Assembly: GCA_035550595.1 (NCBI GenBank)
Contig: DASZOV010000076.1
Coordinates: 1 to 12,163, forward strand
Direction of reading: 5' to 3'
DNA from: CALFMR01 sp035550595
GTDB taxonomy: Bacteria; Acidobacteriota; Vicinamibacteria; Vicinamibacterales; SCN-69-37
Length of the DNA: 12,163 nucleotides
The position numbers and the translations under genes were made by a program. Each line of letters starts with the position of its first letter. The first letter of the stretch is position 1. The notes under the pieces were generated by a model that had not been told where the DNA came from, ran no database searches, and worked only from the letters and a program-made list of their open reading frames with translations. Positions 5,437 to 12,163 of the stretch are shown here, one piece after another.

Positions 5437-6839
5437 TCGACGAGCTTCAGCGCCAGTTGGAGGTAGGCGGCTTCGTTGCGGGGAAACGCGACCGGATACG
5501 AACCGGTGTAGCACGACGTGCAGTAGGACCCTCGCGCCGGGCCGACGCTGTCGAGCAGGCCCTCGAGACTGAGATAGCCGAGCGAATCCGCCCCGATGTA
5601 CCGGCGGATCTCGTCGACCGAATGCGTGGCCGCGATGAGCTCCGACCGCCGCGGCGTGTCGACGCCGTAAAAACACGGCGAAATCGTGGGCGGACAACTG
5701 ATCCGCATGTGCACCTCACTCGCGCCGGCCGCGCGAACCATCTTGACGATCTTCCGGCTGGTCGTGCCGCGCACGAGCGAGTCGTCGACGAGCACGACGC
5801 GCTTCCCCTGCAGGATGCTCTTCACCGGGTTGAGCTTCACGCGCACGCCGAAGTGACGAATCGACTGGTGCGGCTCGATGAACGTCCGGCCGACGTAGTG
5901 GTTGCGGATGAGCCCCATCCGCATCGGCACGCCAGCCACTTCCGCGTAACCGCTGGCCGCGCACACGCCCGAGTCGGGAATCGGCACGACGACGTCGGCG
6001 TCAATCGGCTGCTCGCGCGCGAGCCGGCGGCCGAACGCGGTCCGCACCTCGTTGACGCTCTGACCGAACACGTACGAGTCGGGCCGCGCGAAGTACACGT
6101 GCTCGAACACGCAATGCGCTGACGGCGCTGGCGGAAACGGGTGCAACGAGTGCGCGCCGTCCGGTCCGACGACGAACATCTCGCCCGGCTCGATGTCACG
6201 CACCCACTCGGCGTCGATCAGATCCAGCGCGCACGTCTCCGAGCACACGATGTAGGCGCCATTGAGGCGCCCGAGCGTGAGCGGGCGGAAGCCGTGCGGA
6301 TCGCGCACGGCGATGAGGCGATCCTTCGTGAGGAGCACGAGCGAGAAGGCGCCCTGCGCCTGCGTGACCGCCTCGACGAGGGCGTCCTCGATCGTGGCCG
6401 CGTGCGACCGCGCGTACAGGTGCAGCAGCACTTCGGTGTCGCTCGTCGTCTGAAAGATCGAACCGTCGTTGACGAGCGCGTCGCGCAGTTCCTGCGCGTT
6501 GACGAGGTTGCCGTTGTGCGCGACGGCGATCTCGCCATGCGCGCAGTCGATGAGAATGGGCTGAGCGTTGGTGATGCCGCTCGCGCCGGCCGTCGAATAG
6601 CGGACGTGCCCAATCGCGCTCGTGCCGCCGAGCTCGGCGAACGTGCTCTCGTGGAAACTGTCGGCCACGTGCCCCATGGCCTTGTGGATCGACAACTGCA
6701 CGCCGTCCGACGTCGCGATGCCGGCGCTTTCCTGCCCGCGATGCTGGAGCGCGTACAACCCGAGGTAGGTGAGATTGGCGGCCTCGGTATGGCCGTAGAT
6801 CCCAAAGACGCCGCACTCTTCCTTGAGCTTGTCCATCAT
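5433..6839 (-). CDS. purF: Amidophosphoribosyltransferase
   Basis: PurF catalyses the committed step, PRPP plus glutamine to phosphoribosylamine. From the ATG at 6839 the protein is 468 aa. A short propeptide (MMDKLKEE) precedes the catalytic Cys9 of CGVFGIYGH, which must be exposed by cleavage as in the B. subtilis type. The N-terminal glutamine-amidotransferase domain shows LQHRGQESAGI, GHVRYSTAG and HNGNLVN. The phosphoribosyltransferase domain has the PRPP motif VVLVDDSLVRGTT. Four Cys match the B. subtilis [4Fe-4S] ligands: in HCVFEHVYFARPDS, in SPCFYG, and the pair in YCTSC. This suggests an oxygen-sensitive cluster. The start is set by AGGA nine nt upstream and by the propeptide; an ATG three nt later is also possible, and a 20-residue longer frame has no family support. 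It lies 28 nt after purL. Confidence 0.97.
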   Translation of the reverse strand: MMDKLKEECGVFGIYGHTEAANLTYLGLYALQHRGQESAGIATSDGVQLSIHKAMGHVADSFHESTFAELGGTSAIGHVRYSTAGASGITNAQPILIDCAHGEIAVAHNGNLVNAQELRDALVNDGSIFQTTSDTEVLLHLYARSHAATIEDALVEAVTQAQGAFSLVLLTKDRLIAVRDPHGFRPLTLGRLNGAYIVCSETCALDLIDAEWVRDIEPGEMFVVGPDGAHSLHPFPPAPSAHCVFEHVYFARPDSYVFGQSVNEVRTAFGRRLAREQPIDADVVVPIPDSGVCAASGYAEVAGVPMRMGLIRNHYVGRTFIEPHQSIRHFGVRVKLNPVKSILQGKRVVLVDDSLVRGTTSRKIVKMVRAAGASEVHMRISCPPTISPCFYGVDTPRRSELIAATHSVDEIRRYIGADSLGYLSLEGLLDSVGPARGSYCTSCYTGSYPVAFPRNEAAYLQLALKLVE

Positions 6840-6867
6840 GGGCGTCGGTCCTGCCGGTGCCGCCTGG

Positions 6868-9111
6868 CTAGGCGGCGCGTCCCTCCAGCCACGTCGCAAG
6901 GGCCTGCGACCAGCGGCGCTCGGCCTCGGCGACGGCGCACTCGACGACTACGTCGCGGCCGACGCGAATGCGCAGCACGTCGCCGCCCGTCCGGCCGATC
7001 TGCACGGCGTTGATCCCGAACCGCTCGGCCGAGTCCAGCACTTCGTCGACGTCGCGCGGATCGACGGCCAGCACCACGCGCGAAGCAGACTCGCCGAAGA
7101 GCGTCGCCGCGAGCCGATCCATGCCGCGGTTGGCCGGTGCCAGATCGATCGTCACGTCCGCGCCGATACCGCCCGTGCCGAAACAGCACTCGGCAATCGT
7201 CACCGCCACGCCGCCTTCCGCGCAGTCGTGCGCCGACTGCGTGAGCCCGCGTGCGGCGAGATCCACGAGCAGCCGCTGCAACTCGCGCTCGATGCCGAGG
7301 TCGATGTCCGGCGCGCGGCCACGCACGAGGCCTGACACCATCTTGACGTACTCGCTGCCGCCGAGTTCGCCGTGGTCCTCGCCGAGCAGCACGATCTCGA
7401 GCCCCGCGGCTGGAAACGCCCGCCCGCGCACACGGCTCGCATCCTCGATGAGCCCGACGACGCCGAGCACGGGCGTCGGCAGGATCGGTTTGCCGTCCGT
7501 CTCGTTGTACAAGCTGACGTTGCCGCCGGTGATCGGGATCTCGAGCGTCTCGCACGCATCGACGAGGCCGGCAATCGCCTCGGCGAACTGCCACATGATC
7601 TCCGGGCGCTCCGGATTGCCGAAGTTCAGACAGTTGGTCGCGCCAATCGGCAGCCCGCCGGCGCACGCGACGTTGCGCGCGGCTTCGGCGAGCGCGAGCT
7701 GAGTCCCGCGGCGCGGATCGAGCTGACAGTAGCGGCCGTTGCCGTCGACCGACATGGCGAGCGCCGTGTTCGTGCCCTTGACGCGGACGACGCCCGCGCC
7801 CATGCCGGTCGGGACGATCGTGTTCGTCCGCACCATGTGGTCGTACTGCTGGTAGATCCAGTGCTTGCTCGCGATGCCCGGCCGCTCGAGGAGCGCGAGC
7901 AACGTGGCGCGTGGATCGGTCAGCGTCGCCGCGGCCTCGGGCGGCAGCACGGCCAGTGCCTCGCGGCCTTCCGGACGCTCGAGCGGCCGGCGGTAGACGG
8001 GCGCTTCGTCGGTCAGCGCGCGGTTCGGAACGTCGGCCACGACCGTTCCGTGATCGAGAATCCGCAGCCGTTCGCCAGACGTCACCTCGCCGATACGCAC
8101 CGCGTGCAGGTCCCACTTCGCGAACACGCGCTCGACCTCGGCTTCGCGGCCCTTCTTGACGATGAGCAGCATCCGCTCCTGCGATTCGGAGAGCATGATC
8201 TCGTACGGCGTCATCCCGGTCTCGCGCTGCGGGACTTTCGCGACGTCGATCTCGACGCCCACACCACCGCGCGCGCCGGTCTCCGACGTCGAGCACGTCA
8301 GTCCGGCGGCGCCCATATCCTGAACGCCGACGCACGCGTCGGTCGCCATCACTTCGAGGCACGCCTCGAGCAGTAGCTTCTCCATGAACGGATCGCCGAC
8401 TTGAACGGCGGGCCGCTTCTCGGCGGACTTCTCGTCGAACTCCGCCGACGCCATCGTCGCGCCATGGATGCCATCGCGCCCGGTTTTCGCACCGACGTAG
8501 TAGACCGGGTTGCCCACGCCGCTCGCCGACCCGGTCACGATCGCGTCGTGCTTCGCGATGCCGAGACAGAACACGTTGACGAGCGGATTGCCCGCGTACG
8601 TCTCGTCGAACTGGACCTCGCCGCCGATCGTCGGGATGCCCATGCTGTTGCCGTAGCCGCCGATGCCCGACACGACGCCGCGCAGGATGCGGCGCGTGCG
8701 CGGGTCGTCGATCGGGCCGAAGCGCAGCGCGTCGAGCAGCGCAATCGGCCGCGCGCCCATCGTGAAGATGTCGCGGATGATGCCGCCGACACCCGTCGCC
8801 GCGCCCTGATAAGGCTCGATGAACGACGGATGATTGTGCGACTCGATCTTGAAGACCGCGGCCAGGCCGTTGCCGATGTCGACCGCTCCAGCGTTCTCAC
8901 CGGGGCCCTGCAGCACGCGCTCGCCCGAAGTGGGCAGCGTCTTCAAATAGATGCGCGAGCTCTTGTAGCTGCAGTGTTCGGACCACATGACCGAGAACAG
9001 GCCGAGTTCGGTCAAGTTCGGTTCACGCCCCATGAGCGTGACGATGCGCGTGTATTCCTCGGGCGTGATGCCGTGACGATCCAGCGTGGCGCGATCGAAT
9101 GCGGAGCTCAT
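6868..9111 (-). CDS. purL: FGAM synthase, large subunit (PurL, small-type)
   Basis: PurL converts FGAR, ATP and ammonia to FGAM, taking ammonia from PurQ and using PurS as the bridge. At 747 aa it is the short PurL of the PurSQL complex, not the 1300-aa fused enzyme. The N-terminus has WSEHCSYKS with His46, aligned to the catalytic His of the family. KIESHNHPSFIEPYQGAATG (88-107) follows, then GGEVQFDETY, SESQERML, TGGNVSLYNET and DCAEGG. These cover both AIR-synthetase-like halves. The ATG at 9111 overlaps the purQ stop as ATGA, with GGTGA just upstream. A longer frame to 9207 only adds an Arg-rich shadow of purQ. The gene ends in TAG. Confidence 0.98.
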   Translation of the reverse strand: MSSAFDRATLDRHGITPEEYTRIVTLMGREPNLTELGLFSVMWSEHCSYKSSRIYLKTLPTSGERVLQGPGENAGAVDIGNGLAAVFKIESHNHPSFIEPYQGAATGVGGIIRDIFTMGARPIALLDALRFGPIDDPRTRRILRGVVSGIGGYGNSMGIPTIGGEVQFDETYAGNPLVNVFCLGIAKHDAIVTGSASGVGNPVYYVGAKTGRDGIHGATMASAEFDEKSAEKRPAVQVGDPFMEKLLLEACLEVMATDACVGVQDMGAAGLTCSTSETGARGGVGVEIDVAKVPQRETGMTPYEIMLSESQERMLLIVKKGREAEVERVFAKWDLHAVRIGEVTSGERLRILDHGTVVADVPNRALTDEAPVYRRPLERPEGREALAVLPPEAAATLTDPRATLLALLERPGIASKHWIYQQYDHMVRTNTIVPTGMGAGVVRVKGTNTALAMSVDGNGRYCQLDPRRGTQLALAEAARNVACAGGLPIGATNCLNFGNPERPEIMWQFAEAIAGLVDACETLEIPITGGNVSLYNETDGKPILPTPVLGVVGLIEDASRVRGRAFPAAGLEIVLLGEDHGELGGSEYVKMVSGLVRGRAPDIDLGIERELQRLLVDLAARGLTQSAHDCAEGGVAVTIAECCFGTGGIGADVTIDLAPANRGMDRLAATLFGESASRVVLAVDPRDVDEVLDSAERFGINAVQIGRTGGDVLRIRVGRDVVVECAVAEAERRWSQALATWLEGRAA

Positions 9112-9827
9112 CGCGTCACCGCCTGCGCCGCGCCGCGGCCAGCCAGCGCCTCGACGACCGATCGAAACAGCACGAGTCCATCGTCGCTGCCGAGCGCGCG
9201 CTCGCACGCGCGCTCCGGGTGCGGCATGAGGCCGACGACGTTTCGTCCCTCGTTACAGATGCCCGCGATGTTGTGCAGCGACCCATTCGGATTGGCGGCG
9301 TCGGTCGTCTCACCGGCCGCATCGGCGTAGCGAAAGATGACGCGATGGTTGGCTTCGAGATCGGCGAGCGTCTCGGGCGGCGCGAAGTAGTTGCCTTCGC
9401 CGTGCGCAATCGGAATCCGCAGGACCTGACCAGTCCGCGCGAGCCGCGTGAACGGCGTGTCGGTGCGCTCGACGCGCACGCCAACCATCTCGCAGTGGAA
9501 GCGCACGTCGCGGTTGCGCAGCATCGCGCCAGGGAGGAGGCCGCATTCGAGCAGCACCTGGAAGCCGTTGCAGATGCCGAGCACCGGGCCGCCGCGATCG
9601 GCGAACGCCTGGACGGCGGCCATGACCGGCGAGAAGCGCGCGATGGCGCCCGTGCGCAGGTAGTCGCCGTGCGAGAACCCTCCGGGCAGAATCACGACGT
9701 CGGCGTCGCCGAGCGACGTCTCCTTGTGCCAGACGAACCGCGCGTCCTCGCCGAGGACGTGCTTCGCGGCGTGATACGCGTCGTGGTCGCAGTTCGATCC
9801 AGGGAACACCACGACGGCGAAGGTCAT
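9108..9827 (-). CDS. purQ: FGAM synthase, glutamine amidotransferase subunit
   Basis: PurQ hydrolyses glutamine and feeds ammonia to PurL. The 239-aa protein is a class I amidotransferase. The nucleophile is Cys86 in GICNGFQVLLE, and the partner residues are His203 and Glu205 in MPHPERACE. The start FAVVVFPGSNCDHD and the segment DVVILPGGFSHGDYLRTGA are typical of PurQ. The ATG at 9827 has GGAGG six nt upstream and overlaps the purS stop by 4 bp. Its own stop overlaps purL by 4 bp. The three subunits of one complex are thus made in tandem, presumably in matched amounts. Confidence 0.98.
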   Translation of the reverse strand: MTFAVVVFPGSNCDHDAYHAAKHVLGEDARFVWHKETSLGDADVVILPGGFSHGDYLRTGAIARFSPVMAAVQAFADRGGPVLGICNGFQVLLECGLLPGAMLRNRDVRFHCEMVGVRVERTDTPFTRLARTGQVLRIPIAHGEGNYFAPPETLADLEANHRVIFRYADAAGETTDAANPNGSLHNIAGICNEGRNVVGLMPHPERACERALGSDDGLVLFRSVVEALAGRGAAQAVTR

Positions 9828-10102
9828 CGCCCGCCTCCAGGCGCGGCGGCCGCCGGCGCCTGATCGAGCAGTTCGACGCGGAAGCTCTCGATGACGGGGT
9901 TGGCGAGCACGCGACTGGCGACGTCGCGGGCGAGCGCCTCGGCGTCGGCCGCTGACGTCGTCTGCAGCTCGAGCTCGAAGTACTTGCCCTGCCGCACGTC
10001 GGCGACCGTGTCGTAGCCGAGCGACTGCAGCGCCTCGCCGATGGTGTGGCCCTGCGGATCGAACACCGAGGGCTTGAGCGTCACGAACACGCGCGCTTTC
10101 AT
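9824..10102 (-). CDS. purS: FGAM synthase, PurS bridging subunit
   Basis: PurS is a small structural subunit that dimerises and joins PurQ to PurL. It is 92 aa, close to the usual 80-90. It shows the family layout KARVFVTLKPSVFDPQGHTI, then SLGYDTVADVRQGKYFEL, and the C-terminal part NPVIESFRVELL. A short Ala/Pro/Gly tail (QAPAAAAPGGGR) goes beyond the usual end. The ATG at 10102 has GGAGG four nt upstream. The gene is 17 nt after purB and overlaps purQ by 4 bp. Confidence 0.97.
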   Translation of the reverse strand: MKARVFVTLKPSVFDPQGHTIGEALQSLGYDTVADVRQGKYFELELQTTSAADAEALARDVASRVLANPVIESFRVELLDQAPAAAAPGGGR

Positions 10103-10119
10103 GCGTCCTCCGGCCGAAT

Positions 10120-11448
10120 TCACGATCGCGCCGCAACCGCCGCTTCGACCGGAGTCCCGGCGAAGACGCGGTCGAAGATCGTGTCGGCGTGTTTCAACTG
10201 ATCGTCGAGATCGAAGGCGCGCTCGAGGTCGGCGCGCGGCAGCACGCGCGCGACGTCGGCGTCCTCGAGGAGCAACGTCTTGAAGTCGCGTTGCTCGTGG
10301 AACGAGCGCATGGCGTTGCGCTGCACCCACTCGTAGGCCTGCTCGCGCGACACACCACGGCGCGCCAGCTCGAGCAGCACGGTCCCGGAGAACACCACAC
10401 CGCGCGACCGGCCTAGGTTCTCGAGCATGCGCTCGGGATAGACCTGCATGCCGGCGACGATGCGCGTGAACCGCCGCAGCATGTGATCGATGGCGATGAA
10501 GCTGTCAGGAAGAATGACGCGCTCGACCGACGAGTGCGAGATGTCGCGTTCGTGCCAGAGCGCCACGTTCTCGAGCGCCGCCATTGCATTGCCGCGCAGG
10601 AGCCGCGCGAGTCCCACGATCTGCTCGCAGCCGATGGGATTGCGCTTGTGCGGCATCGCCGACGAGCCCTTCTGCCCGCGCGCGAACGGCTCCTCGATCT
10701 CGCCAATCTCCGTCTTCTGCAAACCGCGAATCTCGAGCGCGAACTTCTCGAGCGACGCCGCGAGGATCGCCAGTGCCGTCAAGAGCTCGGCGTGACGATC
10801 GCGCTGGATGATCTGCGACGAGACGGGCGCGGGCTGCAGGCCAAGGCGACGGCAGACGTCCGCTTCGATCGACGGATCGAGGTGCGCGAACATGCCGACC
10901 GCGCCCGAGATCTTGCCGACCGACACCGTCTCGCGCGCCCGCTCGACGCGCGCGCGGCCACGCTGCACCTCGGCGTACCAAAGCGCCAGCTTCACGCCGA
11001 GCGTCATCGGCTCGGCATGAACGCCGTGCGTGCGGCCGATCATCGGCGTCCGTCGGTGTTCGACCGCGCGCCCGCCAATGGCCTCGGCCAGCGCGTCGAC
11101 GTCGGCGAGGACGAGATCGCACGCCGCGCGCATCTGCAGCGCGAGCGCCGTGTCGAGCACGTCCGACGAGGTCAATCCAAAGTGCAGCCAGCGCGCCGCA
11201 GGCCCTACGCGCTCGGCCACCGCCGTCGTGAACGCGATGACGTCATGCTGCGTCGTCCGCTCGATCTCTTCGACGCGCGCGACGTCGAAGGCCGCGCGCG
11301 CGCGAAGCGTTCGCGCATCCTCGGCGGGGACGACGCCGGCTGCGGCCAGCGCATCGGTCGCCGCCAGCTCGACCTCGAGCCACGCGTCGTAGCGCCGCTG
11401 CTCGCTCCAGATAGCCCCCATCTCGGGGTGCGTGTAGCGTGGAATCAC
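10120..11448 (-). CDS. purB: Adenylosuccinate lyase
   Basis: PurB removes fumarate twice: from SAICAR to give AICAR, and from adenylosuccinate to give AMP. The 442-aa protein starts MIPRYTHPEM, typical of the B. subtilis-like form. It has TTQHDVIAF with His68, LTSSDVLDTA (92-101), GRTHGVHAEP with His141 as the likely general acid, and the flexible signature loop SSAMPHKRNPIGCE (262-275) with the catalytic Ser. The start is GTG, four nt after the stop of the upstream peptidase gene. No strong Shine-Dalgarno is visible, which suggests coupling. It leads the visible purine genes. Confidence 0.98.
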   Translation of the reverse strand: MIPRYTHPEMGAIWSEQRRYDAWLEVELAATDALAAAGVVPAEDARTLRARAAFDVARVEEIERTTQHDVIAFTTAVAERVGPAARWLHFGLTSSDVLDTALALQMRAACDLVLADVDALAEAIGGRAVEHRRTPMIGRTHGVHAEPMTLGVKLALWYAEVQRGRARVERARETVSVGKISGAVGMFAHLDPSIEADVCRRLGLQPAPVSSQIIQRDRHAELLTALAILAASLEKFALEIRGLQKTEIGEIEEPFARGQKGSSAMPHKRNPIGCEQIVGLARLLRGNAMAALENVALWHERDISHSSVERVILPDSFIAIDHMLRRFTRIVAGMQVYPERMLENLGRSRGVVFSGTVLLELARRGVSREQAYEWVQRNAMRSFHEQRDFKTLLLEDADVARVLPRADLERAFDLDDQLKHADTIFDRVFAGTPVEAAVAARS

Positions 11449-11452
11449 CGAA

Positions 11453-12163
11453 TCAGATCCTCAGACGGTCGGCCGTGATGCGCTCTTCGAGCGCGGGTCC
11501 GACGATGGTCGCGACGGGCGCACCGCCGCTGAACAGGTCCACGGCCACCTGCTGGACGTCGTCCGCGGTGACCTCGTCGATCGCCGACAGCAGTTCGTCG
11601 AGCGAGAAGTGGCGGCCGAAGTAGATCTCGTGGCGCGCGAGCTGCGACATGCGGCTCGACGTGTTCTCGAGGCTCAGCATGAGGCTGCCCTTGAGATGGT
11701 CCTTCGCACGCTGCAATTCGGCCGCGCCAACCGGCGTCCGCCGCAGTTCAGCCAGCTCGGCCATCGTCAAGTCGATCACTTCGCCGACCTTGTCGGCCGC
11801 GCAACCGGCGTAGACGGTGATCGCGCCCGCGTCGCTGTAGGTCGTCAGGCCGCTGAAGACCGCATAGGCCAGACCGCGATCCTCGCGGATGTGCTGGAAG
11901 AGCCGCGAGCTCATCGAGCCGCCGAGGATCGTGTTGAGCACGTAGAGCGCGTGGCGGCGCTCGTCGGCCTGCGGATAGGCGGCCGTGCCGAGGCAGATGT
12001 GGCTCTGTTCGATGTCCTTCTGGCGCACGACGAGCCCCGGCGCGATGGCTGGCGGCGCGTCGGCCGACGTCGCGTCGCCGACCGGGAGTCCGGCAAACGC
12101 GTGTTCCACCAGCTCGCGCATCCGCTCGTGCTCGACGTGACCAGCGGCCGCGACGACGAGGTT
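11453..12163 (-). CDS. M16 family (insulinase-like) zinc peptidase, C-terminal part (partial)
   Basis: The gene enters from the right edge; only the last 236 residues are seen. The frame is open to position 12163, where the sequence reads NLVVAAAGHVEH, the usual end of the first M16 domain. The second domain then shows QSHICLGTAAYPQADERRHAL, NTILGGSMSSRLFQHIREDRGLAYAVFS, and RAKDHLKGSLMLSLENTSSRMSQLAR, which are standard for bacterial M16B peptidases of the processing-peptidase type. The catalytic HxxEH lies upstream, outside the window, so activity cannot be judged. It ends four nt before purB and so is probably on the same transcript. M16 peptidases of this type are often found near housekeeping genes; no link to purine synthesis is implied. 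Confidence 0.93.
   Translation of the reverse strand, partial: NLVVAAAGHVEHERMRELVEHAFAGLPVGDATSADAPPAIAPGLVVRQKDIEQSHICLGTAAYPQADERRHALYVLNTILGGSMSSRLFQHIREDRGLAYAVFSGLTTYSDAGAITVYAGCAADKVGEVIDLTMAELAELRRTPVGAAELQRAKDHLKGSLMLSLENTSSRMSQLARHEIYFGRHFSLDELLSAIDEVTADDVQQVAVDLFSGGAPVATIVGPALEERITADRLRI

Noticed and set aside
5437..5697. An 87-residue N-terminal extension of the HEAT protein
   Set aside because: It would overlap the conserved C-terminal half of purF, and it removes the signal peptide from the N-terminus. The ATG in the ATGA overlap at 5436 is the better start.
6836..8362. Long open frames on both strands inside purL, such as 508 aa on minus and 334 aa on plus
   Set aside because: They are out of frame with the fully conserved purL and rich in Arg, Asp and His. 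No motif is seen.
9112..9207. A longer purL start
   Set aside because: The added 32 residues are Arg-rich shadow sequence of purQ. Family alignment and the ATGA overlap favour 9111.
9828..10330. Longer starts for purQ (to 10136) and purS (to 10330)
   Set aside because: Both extensions are shadows of the upstream gene with no similarity to the families. Good GGAGG sites stand before 9827 and 10102.

Overview
The window is high-GC bacterial DNA. Almost every gene lies on the minus strand, so the text below reads from high to low coordinates. It holds a compact de novo purine operon that runs into tyrS and then into the 5' end of a 16S rRNA gene. The purine enzymes use the separate-subunit PurS/PurQ/PurL arrangement and a PurF of the propeptide plus iron-sulfur type, so this is not a gammaproteobacterium. 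The GC content, a GTAG-plus-GC-rich-hairpin repeat and a secreted HEAT protein inside the operon suggest Acidobacteriota, perhaps Vicinamibacteria. That assignment is inference; the 59 nt of 16S present cannot settle it.

Layout: the C-terminal part of an M16 (insulinase-like) peptidase runs off the right edge (12163-11453). It is followed by purB, purS, purQ, purL, purF, a signal-peptide HEAT-repeat protein, purM, an interruption, purN and tyrS (ending at 652). About 590 bp of non-coding DNA then carries two candidate rRNA promoters, a BoxA-like element and leader hairpins before the 16S gene (59 to 1). Five junctions are 4-bp ATGA stop/start overlaps (purS/purQ, purQ/purL, purF/HEAT, purN/tyrS) or a 2-nt gap (HEAT/purM), so the cluster is almost certainly co-transcribed and largely translationally coupled.

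Pathway: PurF makes phosphoribosylamine. PurN formylates GAR, PurS-PurQ-PurL convert FGAR to FGAM, and PurM closes the ring to AIR. PurB acts at the SAICAR step and again at adenylosuccinate. purD, purC, purE/K and purH are not in the window.

The most unusual part is the 665-bp gap between purM and purN. It holds a plus-strand gene that looks like a REP-associated tyrosine transposase (RAYT) but lacks the metal-binding His pair and the catalytic Tyr. The same gap holds a REP-like GTAG-hairpin 13 nt before the purN start. The RAYT tail runs antisense into the end of purM. A second point of interest is the exported HEAT-repeat protein locked between purF and purM. I see no CRISPR array, tRNA, riboswitch or clear intrinsic terminator, and I do not claim a wholly new system.
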